A stretch of DNA of 64,000 nucleotides from Impatiens glandulifera (taxonomy: Eukaryota > Streptophyta > Magnoliopsida > Ericales > Balsaminaceae). The position numbers and the translations under genes are program-made. The notes under the pieces were generated by a model. The model was not told the origin of the DNA. It did not search any database and saw nothing but the letters and a program-made list of their open reading frames with translations. The stretch is from the NCBI RefSeq assembly GCF_907164915.1, contig NC_061868.1, positions 22,129,819 to 22,193,818 of the forward strand, in the 5' to 3' direction. This document shows, in pieces, positions 1 to 11,491 of the stretch. How positions within the stretch are numbered: the stretch's first letter is position 1; each line of letters opens with the position of its first letter.

Positions 1-1556
1 CGGAACATAAATAATTTCATTCTTAAAAGCTATTTCTTCACGAATGGAATTAGATTCATTGTTAGTCATATCACCATTAACAAAACTTATTGGCTTAAGC
101 TTGTCATTTGATGAGTTTGACTTTTTGCAGGATAGGTTAGGGTCATTGCCATCAAATCCTAGACCGGATCTAGATCCAGCAGGTCTTAACATGCTGATCT
201 GATATTTGACAGCTTCTCCAGATCTTGTCCATGCACTGACAACATAGTTTAACCTCTTGTTTTCAGCTGAAATAGTTTGAATATGTTCTTTGAGCATCTC
301 ATTTTCAGATGAGATCTCTGTAACTTTTTTTCAAAAGCATTTGATTCAATAGATTGAGGTAAAACTGGTTGAGATACATCAGGTGAAGATTTAGTTTCAT
401 TTAGGGATTCTGCTAGCTTTCTGTACTCAATGACCATGTCATTTAGTACAGCTACTAGTTGTTCCCTTGAAAATATTTCAGAAGAGAAGTCAAATACCTC
501 AGTTTCCTGAGTCTGTTTTTCATATTCTCTTGCCATGAAGCAAGTCAATTCTTCGTCATCACTATCATTGGATGAGAAGTAAGAGTCACAGATGCTTCGT
601 TTGTTCTTTCCATCTCCTGTAATGAGAGCCTTTAGCTCTTTTCCATCATCCTTCGTATCTTCACGTTTTGGCTTCCGGCATTCCGATTGATGATGACCTA
701 GAATACCACAGTTAAAACACTTAACGTTAACTTTGGATTTCTTATTATCATTGGAATTTGAAGAGCTTGAGTTAGGATTTCTCTTCTTCATGTAGTCGCC
801 AAACTTATTCACGAAGAGAGACATGGTGTCGCTGCTTAGTTGTTGTGCCGTCATCTTCACATCAGTAGCTACAGGTGGCTCTTCAGCAGTCACCAGAGCT
901 TTGGCAATTATAATAGATGTGGATTGTTCTTCTTCAATCCTACAGTTTAGCTCGAACTCATAGGCCTAGAGATCATCAAACAGGTCGAAGAGAGAGATCT
1001 TGTTGAGATCTTTGGATTCCCTCATAGTCATCGTCTTTATGTCTCATTCCCTTGGAAGAGAATGCATGACCTTGATAGCAAACTCTCTGTTGCTGTAAGT
1101 CTTGCCTAGGATGGATAAGGAGGAAACAATCTTGCTGAATGTGGTGTCGAACTCGTTTATTGTTTCACCAGGACGCATCTTGAAACTGTCAAACTGTTGA
1201 GTGGCAACCATGATCTTGTGTTCCTTAGTTTGCTCGTTGCCCTTACACAGTTGGGTGAGTCTGTCTCAGACCTCTTTAGTAGTCTCACACTCGATAATGT
1301 AGTTGAACATGCTGTCATCGAGAGATCTGTACAGAACATCAAGAGCCATGTTGTTGAGGTTGTTCTGCCTCTTTTCTTCACTAGTCCAGTCAGCTTTCTC
1401 CTTATCGATCTTGATAGGACCTTCTATGATGACACTCCACATATCGTCATGAAGAGAAGAGAGATGAGTACGAACTCTCTTCTTCCACACGATGTAGTTT
1501 TCTCGAGAGAAAGTTGGAATGGCGGTTGCACTGGCATCTTTGGTTATGGTTGTCAC
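1..1556 (-). pseudogene. Broken gag of a Ty1/copia element (family A, copy A1)
   Basis: Gag packages element RNA into cytoplasmic virus-like particles. Reading leftwards, the N-terminal gag domain covers about 1556-1020. It is followed by a CCHC zinc knuckle (CFNCGILGHHQSEC, CX2CX4HX4C) near 720-680, an acidic segment, and a C-terminal coiled-coil-like part running off the window edge at position 1. Decay: the start codon is GTG where copy A2 has ATG. Two Trp codons have become TGA (one at 1264-1266). A TAG sits in the DL*AYEF stretch near 965, and a frameshift lies near 330 in a T-run. The LTR and PBS lie immediately upstream, fixing orientation. Pol, if present, is outside the window. The gag style (CCHC followed by an acidic and coiled-coil tail) is Sirevirus-like, an inference from family knowledge. 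Confidence 0.85.
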
Positions 1557-1587
1557 TTTTCAGGAAAGACTTGAGAATAGAAATAGA

Positions 1588-1599
1588 GCTCTGATACCA
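1588..1599 (-). other. Primer binding site (tRNA-iMet) of copy A1
   Basis: On the minus strand this reads TGGTATCAGAGC, the standard complement to the 3' end of initiator tRNA-Met used by plant Ty1/copia elements. It lies two bases inside the LTR edge and just upstream of gag. Confidence 0.92.
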
Positions 1600-1601
1600 A
1601 T

Positions 1602-3383
1602 TAATAAGATCATCTTAATCAATAGAGACGGGGGTCTGGCAATTGATGAAGGCTTATGAAAAACGGTTTGAAAGAAATCTTGTTAGGGATTTGATTCACT
1701 TTCTATTCTACGCAAACCCTTGTAAACATTAGAAACAGAATCAAGTGCGGAAATGTTTACTTAGGTTTGAAGCTTCAGATCAAGAATGAGAAGATGACAG
1801 AAATGAACAACACAGCAGTTTGTTTATGGATGTTCGGAGCAAACTCTCCTACGTCACCCATTCTTCCAACCGCTGGAAGGATTCACTATAATATACTTTG
1901 AATCAAATACAGTTTGCACACACTTAGCTCACTGTTGAACAGAACACACTCTGTTAAACCTACAAGATGAAGAATATCACTCAGCTAAAGGATGCTTTTG
2001 ATTCTAACTCTCTCTTGATTAACACATAGTAAAGTAAGAAAGCAGCTAACAGTTTCAGTAATCTGGATATCAAAATATTCGATTGAATTCTCTCTCTCTT
2101 CAATTCTGCTGTTTGTCCGTTGTCCTTAATAATCTTTAAATATGAGCAGGTACCAACGTCCGAATCTTCATAATGATACGTGGCACTCTTCCATTGGAAC
2201 GCCTCCATTGTACACAGTAGACTCTAAATACAAGGATCGTGGCTGTACACATTAGGTAGTGCGCCGAATATTCTTCAGAGATTTACCTACAAAACAAGTA
2301 GTGGGAAGAATATTCGCTTACGTGTCATTGGTTGATTGGTTGCATCGGGCTATCGTACTGATCTTCACTAGAAAGTGGAGTAGGAGTAGCATACAGCTAT
2401 AGCACGTGAGTAGGCGGGTGCTAGCATTAAGCAACTGCTTAAGCAATGCATTAGACGTATTTCATTTAAACGACCTCTTCTAATAAAATCAAACGTCCCC
2501 GTCTAATAATAGAATCTATTAGACCACCTGGTCTAATGGGATGAGACTTACGTCTAATTACAATCACTTCAGACTAATCTGAAGGAGTTAGACTGGACGT
2601 CTAACTTTCACCATTTAGACTGCACGTCTAACTCTCACCAGTTAGACTGCACGTCTAACTCTCACCAGTTAGACTACACGTCTAACTTTCTCTTTCTATT
2701 AGACTGCACGTTTAATTACGGTTCTACTTCAGACTAGTCTGAAGGTGTTAGACTACACGTCTAACTTTCACAATCCATTAGACTACACGTCTAACTCCAT
2801 GAGATAGACTGCACGTCTAATTACGGTTCTATTAGACTGCACTGCACGTCTAACTCCATGAGTTTGACTGCACGTCTAACTCCATGAGTTTGACTGCACG
2901 TCTAATTACTGATTCATTAGACTGCACGTCTAACTCCATGTGTTAGACTACACGTCTAATTACGAGTCCATTACACTGCACGTCTAACTCCATGAGTTAG
3001 ACTGCACGTCTAATTACGGATTCATTAGACTGCACGTCTAACTCCATGAGTCATACTGCACGTCTAATTACGAGTCTATTAGACTGCACGTCTAATTCCA
3101 CGAGTTAGACTGTACGTCTAATTCCTCTAGTTAGACTGTACGTCTAACACCGCTTAGTTAGACTACACGTCTAACTTCGCTAGTTAGACTGCACGTGTAA
3201 CACCATGCATCTAATACCAAATTGGTCTAATGAACCTCATTAGAACCAAGTCTTATGAAATCTGACTTCGATACCCCTGCATCAAAGACAATTAGACGCA
3301 TATATAATCCATTCATCATTTCATCATTAAAATTCCAATAGTCAAACTATTTCAACCCTTGGTCAAAATAATTTGACCCAATA
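1602..3383 (-). mobile_element. 5' LTR of family A copy A1
   Basis: This is the reverse complement of the LTRs of element A2. It shares the GTCAAA/TTTGAC palindromic start, the U3 minisatellite, the TATA-like ATATTTAAAG (about 2134-2143) and the R/U5 segment with the conserved gtgacgtaggaga region. The outer end reads TATTGGGTC where other copies have TGTTGGGTC, so the terminal TG has mutated. The inner end is adjacent to the PBS. The partner LTR is not in the window, so neither a target duplication nor age can be judged. Confidence 0.88.
2588..3203 (-). repeat. U3 minisatellite of copy A1
   Basis: Roughly two dozen degenerate units of about 26 bp, each centred on the palindrome TTAGAC-N5-GTCTAA with an ACGT core, separated by short linkers such as tccatgag. 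The linkers differ from those of A2 (agacgta, acacgga), so the array has turned over since the copies separated. Confidence 0.9.
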
Positions 3384-6300
3384 TTATATTATCGTATACG
3401 AAATTAATATTAGTTTTCTTAATATATTTTAAGATATTTCATGTGATTTTATCTCAAATTAAATTATTATTTTTATTTATTTTAATCCAAAACAATAATA
3501 ATTTCTTAATACAAACGTCATCTTAATCGAATAAAAATTATAGAAAACCTTATTCTAATATTATAAACAATACTTTATTATTTTATGTTAGATAGATTTG
3601 CTTTTAATAAATAAACTCATCTCAACACAATATAAATCATTTTGAGACATATGTTTTCTTTCATTTTTGGGATATTCTAAGAAAATTGGGTACTTTTATT
3701 TATTATTATAGTTTATTTGGGATTAAAAAATAATATAATCGTATTTGAATTTACGATAAGTTTTATAAATTTATTTAAATTATTTCTTGTGATTTCATGT
3801 CACGTTAAATGATTTTGATTTATGTTATTTAATTTAATCTAAAATGAGATTGGTTTTATATTATAAAAATTATTTCAACTGAATCGAAATTACGCAAATC
3901 TTATTCGAATATTTTATACCACATTGTATTATTTTATGTTAAATTTTTTATTAATACATAAAAATTTTCTCTCAACTTATTATGATTCATTATATGACAA
4001 CCTTTATTATTTTGGAATATTGTAATAAAATCGACTAATTTATTTTTTAATTACAGTAATTTTGTGGTTTAAAAAATAATCTTCTCGTATACGAAATTAC
4101 TATTAGTTTTCTTAATATATTTTTAGATATTTCATGTAATTTTATTACAAATTACATTATTATTTTTATTTATTTTAATCCGAAATAAGAATGATTTTGT
4201 AATAAAAAGTCATTCTAATCGAATCAAAATTATGAAAAACCTTATTATAATATTATATACAATAATTTATTATTTTATGTTAGATAGATTTTTTTTTAAT
4301 AAGAAATTCATCACATCGCAATATAAATCATTTTGAGACATGTTTTTTTTTTATTTTTGAGATATTCTAAAAAAATCAAGTACTTGTATATATTATTAGA
4401 GTTTATTTGGGATTAAAAAATAATATAATTGTATTTGAAATTACGATGAGTTTTTTAAATTTATTTACATTATTTCTTTTGATTTCATTTCTACTTGAAT
4501 GATTTTGATTTATGTCATTTAATATAATCTAAAATAAATTAGTTTTATATTATAAAATTTATTTTAACTAAATCAAAATTACGCAAATCTTATTCAATAT
4601 TATATACTATATTTTATTATCTTATGTTATTTTTCAACTCATTATGATTCATTTTATAAAAATATTTTACATTTTCGAATATTGTAAAAAAATGAAGTAC
4701 TTTTATTTTTAATTACAGCGATTTTGGGGTTTAAAAAATAATCTTATCGTATACGAAATATTTTTTTTTTTTTTTTTTTTTTGAGAACGCTGGGTTCCGC
4801 TACTCCTATGAAGTGCGACTAATCCCCGCGGGTTAAGTACATAGCCCGCAAATATACTTAACCAATTAACCAGGCACAGAACTTGCCGCCTGACGGGCTC
4901 GAACCCAGGACCTCATAGAGGCCTGGGGGATATCCACCACTTGTTGCCACTAGGCTAGAAGAGGGGATTCGTATACGAAATTACTATTAGTTTTCTTAAT
5001 ATATTTTTAGATATTTTATGTAATTTTATTACAAATTATATTATTCTTTTTATTTATTTTAATCCAAAATAAGAATGTTTTTGTAATAAAAAGTCATTCT
5101 AATCGAATCAAAATTATGGAAAACCTTATTATAATATTATATACAATAATTTATTATTTTATGTTAGATAGATTTTTTTTAATAAATAAATTCATCTAAT
5201 GCAATATAAATCATTTTGAGACATATTGTTTCTTTCATTTTTGGAATATTCTAAAAAAATCGGATATTTTTATTTATTATTAGATTTTAATTGGGATTAA
5301 AAAAATAATATAATCCTATTTGAATTTACGATTAGTTTTTTTAATTTATTTAAATTATTTCTTGTGATTTCATTTCAAGTTGAATGATTTTGATTTATGT
5401 CATTTAATATAATCTAAAATATATTATTTTTTATTATAATAATTATCTCAAATTAATCGAAATTATCATAAATATTATTCAAACATTATATACAATATTG
5501 TATTATTTTATGTTAGATTTGTTATTAATACATAAAATATTTCTCTCAACTTATTATGATTCATTTTATGACAACCTTCTACATTTTGAAATAATGTAAT
5601 AAAATTGGATACTTTAATTTTTCATTACAGTGATTTTAGGTTTTTAATAATAATATTATCGTATACGAAATTACTTTTAATTTTGTTAATATATTTTTAA
5701 ATCTTTCATGTAATTTTATGTCAAATCGTATTATTATTTTTATTTATTTTAATCATAAATAAGAATAATTTTATAATATAAAAGTAATCTTAATCGAATA
5801 AAAATTATTACAAACCTTATTCTAATATTATACACAATAATTTAATTATTTTATATTAGATAGATTTACTTTTAATAAGTAACTCATCTCAACATAATAT
5901 TTTTAATCATTTTGAGACATGTTTTGTTTTTCATTTTTTGGATATTCTAAGAAAATCGGGTACTTGTATATATTATTAGAGTTTATTAAAGCTTAAAAAA
6001 TAATTTAATCGTATTTGAAATAACAAAGAGTGTTGTTTTTTATTTATTTATTGTGATTTTATGTCAAATTATATTATTATTTTTATTTATTTTAATCATA
6101 AATATGAATAATTTTATAATACAAAAGTCATCTTAATCGAATCAAAATTATTGCAAACCTTATTCTAATATTAAACATAATAATTTATTATTTTAAAGAT
6201 AAATTTGTTTTTAATAAGTAACTCATCTCAACACAATATTTTAAATCAGTTTGAGACATTTTTTTTTCCTTCATTTTTTGGATATTATAAGAAAATCGGG

Positions 6301-7535
6301 TACTTGTATTTATTATTAGAGTTTATTAAAGCTTAAAAAATAATTTAATCGTATTTGAAAAAACAAAGAGTTTGGTTTTTAATTTATTTATTGTGATTTT
6401 ATTTCAAATTTAATGTTTTATATTTACGTCATTCAATATAATCTAAAATAATATTAATTTTATAATATAATAATGATCTCAACTTAATCGAAATTGTCTT
6501 AAATATTATTAAAACATTAGATGCAATATTATATTATTTTACATTAGATTTGTTATTAAAACATAAAATGTTTCTCTCAAATTATTATAATTCATTTTAT
6601 GACAACTTTTTTCATTTAGCAATATTGTAAGAAAATCAAGTACTTTTATTTTTAATTGCTGTGATTTTAGGTTAAAAAATATTTGTATCGGAACAAAATT
6701 ACGGTTAATTTTCTTAATATATTTTAAGATCATTCATGTAATTTTATGTCAAATTGCATGATTATTTTTTATTTATTTTAATCCAAAATAAGAATGATTT
6801 TGTAATACAAAAGTCATCTTAATCAATTAAAAATTATGGCAAACCTTATTTTAATATTATACACAATAATTTATTATTTAATGTCAGATATATTTGTTTT
6901 TAATAAGTAACTCATTTCAAGACAACATAAATCATTTTGAGACAAGTTTTTTTTTCATTTTAAGGATATTCTAAGAAAATCGGATACTTGTATTTATTAT
7001 TAAATTTATTAAGGTTTAAAAATTAATTTAATCGTATTTGAAAACACACTGATTTCTTTCAATTTATTTAAATTATTTATTGTGAGTATATGTAAAATTG
7101 AATGTTTTTTATTTACATAATTTAATATAATCTAAAATAAGATTAGTTTTGTAATTTAATAATTATCTAAAATTAATCTATTTTATCATTAATATTATTT
7201 GAATATTATATACCACATTGTATTATTTTATGTTAGATTTGTTATTAATACATAAAAATTTTCTCTTGACTTATTATGATTCATTATATGACAACCTTTT
7301 TAATTTTGGAATATTATAATAATATCGGGTACTTTAATTTTTAATTACAGTAATTTTGGGGTTTAAAAAATAATCTTATCGTATACGAAATTACTATTAG
7401 TTTTCTTAATATATTTTAAGATATTTCACGTAATTATATTAAGAATTACAATATTATTTTTTATTTATTTTAATCCAAAATAAGAATGATGTTGTAATAC
7501 AAAAGTCATTCTAATCGAATCAAAATTATAGAAAC
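3384..7535 (+). repeat. AT-rich dimeric satellite, forward orientation
   Basis: Two related monomer types alternate: type A beginning near cgtatacgaaatta and type B near cgtatttgaaatta. Anchors fall near 3392 (A), 3740 (B), 4085 (A), 4430 (B), 4748/4970 (A, split by a SINE), 5315 (B), 5660 (A), 6010 (B), 6350 (B), 6686 (A), 7031 (B) and 7379 (A). The monomer is therefore about 345 bp and the dimer about 690 bp. The two B anchors in a row (6010, 6350) indicate an A/B hybrid monomer. Short ORFs here have no coding character. Confidence 0.9.
4760..4968 (-). mobile_element. tRNA-derived SINE
   Basis: On the minus strand the insert has an A-box-like TAGCCTAGTGG, a B box GGTTCGAGCC, a GC-richer body unlike the satellite, and a terminal poly(A) tract of about 20. 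Both sides carry the 13-bp direct repeat tcgtatacgaaat (4747-4759 and 4969-4981), a target-site duplication expected of LINE-mobilised SINEs. RNA polymerase III transcription from the A/B boxes is inferred from the family. Confidence 0.9.
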
Positions 7536-9474
7536 TGTTGAGTCAAATTATTTTGACTAAGTGTCAAAGTAGTTTGACTATTGGAATTTTGATGATGAAT
7601 GTATATAAAACTCAATCTATGTCGTCTAATCATTCTTGGTGCAGGTGTATCGAAAAAATGGTATATTAGACTTAGTCATAATGAGGTTCATTAGATTGAT
7701 TGGGCAATAGATGCATTGAGTTACATAGAGTTCGACGTACAGTCTAACAGACGTAGTTAGACATGCAGTCTAATAGACATAGTTATACGTGCATTCTAAC
7801 AGAGGTAGTTAGACGTGCAGTCTAACACACGGAGTTAGACATGCAGTCTAACAGACGTAGTTAGATGTGCAGTTTAACACATGGAGTTAGACGTGCAGTC
7901 TAACAGATGAGAGTTAGACGTGCAGTCTAACAGACGTAGTTAGACGTGAAGTCTAACAAACGTAGTTAGACGTGTAGTCTAACACACAGAGTTAGACGTG
8001 TAGTTTAACAGACGTAGTTAGACGTGCAGTCTAAGACACGGAGTGAGACGTGCAGTCTAACAGATGAGAGTTAGACGTACAGTCTAACACACATAGTTAG
8101 ACGTGCAGTCTAACAGACGTAGTTAGACGTGCAGTCTAACAGACGTAGTTAGACGTGTAGTCTAACACATAGAATTATACGTGTAATATAACAGATGAGA
8201 TTTAGACGTGCAGTCTAACAGACGTAGTTAGACGTTCTATCTAACACACGGAGTTAGACCTGTAGTCTAATAAATAAGAGTTAGACGTGCAGTCTAATAG
8301 ACGTAGTTAGACGTGCAGTCTAACAGACGTAGTTAGACGTGCAGTCTAACACACGGAGTTAAACGTGCAGTCTAACACACGAAGTTAGACGTGCAGTCTA
8401 ACAGATGAGAGTTAGACGTGCAGTCTAACTCCTTCAGATTAGTCTGAAGGGATGCATAGTTAGACGTGCACTCTAACTAATGGATATTAGACGTGCAGTC
8501 TAACTCCTTCACATTAGTCTGAAGGGATATGGTATTAGACGTGTTGTTTAATCTCATTAGACTAGGTGGTCTAATGGATTCTTCTAGTAGACAGGGGCGT
8601 CTAATTTCATTAGACGAGGTCGGCTAGGTGAAATACGTCAAATGCTATGATTAAGGAGTTGCTTGAAGTTAGCACCCGTCTATCCATGATCAACTAGTTG
8701 TACGCTACTCCTGCTCCACTTTCAAGTGAAGATTAGTACAACAACCAGTTTCAACTAATTGATTAATGCCATGTAAGCGAATATTCTTCCTACTACTTGT
8801 TTTTGCAGGAATATCCTTGAAGTATATTTGGTGCACTACCAGATTGGTACAGCCATGATCCTAGTGCTAAGAGTCTGTTGTGTACTATGGAGGCGTTCCA
8901 ATGGAAGCACGCCATGTGTCATTATGAAAGATTCGATCGTTGGTACCTGCTCCTTATTTAAAGATTCTGAAGGACAACGGAAACTTTGAGCGAACAAATC
9001 GATCTATCAGAATATTCAATCTACGTATATTGAGCGACTGCTTTCATGTTTTTACTGAGTGTTTAATCAAGAGAGATTTAGAATCAAAGAATTGTTTTAG
9101 CTTAGTGATATTCTTCATATTGTAAGTTGAACAAAGTTTGTTCTGTTCAATAGTGAGCTATTCGTGCAACTATATTTGATTCGAAAGTATAGTGAATCGT
9201 TCTGGTGGTTGGGAAAAGGGGTGACGTAGGAGAGTTAGCTCCGAACATCCATAAACACACTGCTGTGTCTTTTCATTATGTCATCTTTTCATTCTTGGTT
9301 CTTTGTTTCAAACCCAATCAAACATTTCCGCACTTGAAACGTTCAAGAGTTTGCAAGGGTTTGTGCAGAATAAAAAGTGATTTAAATCCTTAACATGATT
9401 TCTATCAAATCGTTTGTCCTAAGCTGTCATCAATAGTCAAACCTCCGTCACTATTAATTACGTCGATCCTATCA
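7536..9474 (+). mobile_element. 5' LTR of A2
   Basis: It starts TGTTGAGTC and ends CCTATCA next to the PBS. Order: palindromic GTCAAA/TTTGAC edge, minisatellite, CCTTCAGA/TCTGAAGG palindromes, then TATA-like TTATTTAAAG (about 8954-8963) marking the U3/R transition, then R-U5. It is about 180 bp longer than the 3' LTR, mainly because the minisatellite has more units. Short ORFs inside it recur in the other LTR copies and are not genes. Confidence 0.9.
7730..8430 (+). repeat. U3 minisatellite, A2 5' LTR
   Basis: Tandem units of about 26 bp built on GTTAGACGTGCAGTCTAAC, a palindrome with 7-bp arms and a GTGCA centre. Linkers are of three main kinds (agacgta, acacgga, agatgaga). The ACGTG core resembles plant bZIP/G-box half-sites. 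Being in U3 upstream of the TATA-like box, it is a candidate enhancer array. Confidence 0.92.
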
Positions 9475-9477
9475 ATA

Positions 9478-9488
9478 TGTATCAGAGC
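9478..9488 (+). other. Degenerate tRNA-iMet primer binding site of A2
   Basis: It reads TGTATCAGAGC, one G shorter than the canonical TGGTATCAGAGC found in copies A1 and B. It lies three bases after the 5' LTR. The deletion would be expected to weaken priming. Confidence 0.8.
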
Positions 9489-9518
9489 TCTATTTCTATT
9501 CTCAAGCATTTTCCAAGA

Positions 9519-10563
9519 ATGTCGACCATAACCAAAGATGCTAGTACAACCACAATCCCCACTTTCTCTAGGGAAAACTATATCATGTGGAAGAAGAGAG
9601 TTTGTGCTCATCTCTCTTCTCTCCATGACGGCATGTGGACTATCATCAAAGATGGTCCTATGAAGATCGATAAGGAGAAATCCGAATGGACCAGTGAAGA
9701 AAAGTGGAAGAACAACCTCAACAACATGGCCCTTGATGTTCTGTACAGATCTCTCGATGACAACATGTTCAACTACATCATCGAGTGTGATACTACTAAA
9801 TAGGTCTGGGATAGACTCACCCAACTGTGTGAGGGAAATGAGCAAACCAAGGAAAACAAGATCATGGTTGCCACTCAACAGTTTGACAGTTTCAAGATGC
9901 GTCCCGGTGAAACAATGAACGAGTTCGACACCAGATTCAGCTAGATTGTCTCCTCTTTATCTATCCTTGGCAAGACCTATAGCAACAGGGAGCTTGCTAT
10001 TAAAGTCATGCATGCTCTTCTGACCTATGAGGGAATTCAAAGACCTCAATAAGATCTCTCTCTTCGACCTGTTCGCTGATCTCAAGGCCTACGAGTTTGA
10101 GTTGAACTGTAGGATTGAAGAAGATCAATCCACATCCATTATCATTACCAAAGCATTGGTGACTGCTGAAGAGCCACCAGTCACTACTGATGTGAAGATG
10201 GCGGCTTAGCAACTAAGTAGCGATGTCATGTCTCTCTTCGTGAAGAAGTTTGGCGACTTCATGAAGAAGAGCAACTCTAACTCAAGCTCTTCAAATTCTA
10301 ATGATAATAAGAAATCCAAGGCTAATGTTAAATGTTATAACTGTGGCATTGCAGGTCATTATCAATTGGTATGCCGAAAGCCTAAGCGTGAAGATAAGAA
10401 GGATGATGAAAAAGAGCTGAACGCTCTTATGGCAGGAGACGGGAAGAACAGACGAAACTACCGTGATTCTTACTTCTCATCAAGTGATAGTGATGAAGAA
10501 TAAGTGGCTTGCTCCATGGAAGGAGAAGATGATGAAGAGACTCAAGAAACTGAGGTGATGTAG
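9519..10563 (+). pseudogene. Broken, truncated gag of A2
   Basis: It begins with ATG and follows the gag of copy A1 closely: N-terminal gag domain, then a CCHC knuckle (CYNCGIAGHYQLVC; the spacing is intact although the residue before the last Cys has changed) near 10354-10395, then the acidic SDSDEE segment. In-frame TAG codons occur at 9801-9803, near 9942 and at 10207-10209 (a Gln codon in A1), a frameshift near 10020-10030, and TAA at 10501-10503. Homology to gag ends at the ETQETEV stretch near 10557; the coiled-coil tail and all of pol are missing. It cannot encode a full Gag. Confidence 0.85.
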
Positions 10564-11340
10564 GAGGGATGCAGGAAGGAAGCATGGAAAAACTCTTTTG
10601 AGTATACATCTTAGAAGATCAACAATGGCCTTTACCATTCCAGAAGACTAAATGTTTTTCTTTGTTTTTGTATTAAAATTATTTTTGGTCCTAAGGACCT
10701 CAAAACATTTGTTTATTCATTTTGTATAAGAGGGAGAAATTATTTTGAAATAAAGATACACTCAGACGAAAGGCCTTAATCAGTCTATTAGACGAGGTCG
10801 TCTAAAAGAAAAAGCATATACTTAGACGTATTTTTGCTCACACTTTATGCATCTAAGTCTATGTATCTTGGTTTATAACCTGCGCGGTTAGACGTATATG
10901 TCTAATAGAAGTTAGATGTTTTTACGTCAAGAGAAAGTGGATGCTCACGTCTAACCAAACACACGTTTAATACGTGGTGTTCATGTGTAATTAGACGTCA
11001 ACGTCTAATAGATGTTAGACGTATATAAGACACGTGATTAGACGCTTGCATATAATAGACCCATGCATCTAATAGACATTTAGATTTCATAGATGGGTGC
11101 AGTAAGAAAAACGTCTAACTACGTGTGTATTAGACCGATCAAGGACAGCTGTCCCACATGAGGAGATATCTATTTTTCCCGCTCAAACATTAAAACAATC
11201 ATCTCCGAATAACATGAAGACACGTGTCTTTCAGAGTTAAGAGAGATTGACTAATATACCCTCAATATAATGATGACTCTTTTGAAAGGATGTCTAATAT
11301 TAATTGATGGGTCATACCCCTAGGAAAAATGTCGGTTATC
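10564..11340 (+). promoter_or_regulatory. Spacer with dispersed TTAGACGT motifs upstream of accessory ORF
   Basis: No coding potential is seen. From about 10780 to 11130 the hexamer TTAGAC or its complement GTCTAA appears about a dozen times in non-tandem arrangement, often with an ACGT core, the same motif that forms the U3 minisatellite. A PPT-like purine run (aagagggagaaat) lies near 10727-10740, suggesting that this spacer starts with material from a former 3' region left after pol deletion. The position just upstream of a TATA box makes it a candidate internal promoter/enhancer. Confidence 0.5.
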
Positions 11341-11359
11341 CTATATGACTCTTGGAAGT

Positions 11360-11368
11360 CTATATAAG
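11360..11368 (+). promoter_or_regulatory. TATA box of A2 accessory ORF
   Basis: Canonical ctatataagg, about 125 bp upstream of the ATG at 11492, with the TTAGACGT cluster upstream. Spacing matches the TATA boxes before the three accessory ORFs of element B. Confidence 0.6.
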
Positions 11369-11491
11369 GACAGTTTAGCATGAGATTGAAAACTTTTTCT
11401 CACTCAAGCTTTTTAAGAACCCTAGATTTCTTTGAAATTCTCTCTCAAAAATCTTTCTTTTTTTGTGTGGTTGTTCGTATTCTTCTGAAAA

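Noticed and set aside
1197..1574. Plus-strand ORF of 125 codons
   Set aside because: Antisense of the A1 gag; the same antisense pattern recurs at 9405-9878 opposite the A2 gag.
2588..3203. CRISPR-like regular repeats
   Set aside because: Repeat plus short linker with no unique spacers, inside a plant LTR; it is a minisatellite.
4760..4968. Functional tRNA gene
   Set aside because: Only A and B boxes are tRNA-like; there is no cloverleaf, and poly(A) plus the target duplication show a SINE.
6539..6733. 64-codon ORF in the satellite
   Set aside because: AT-driven chance ORF in a non-coding repeat; not conserved among monomers.
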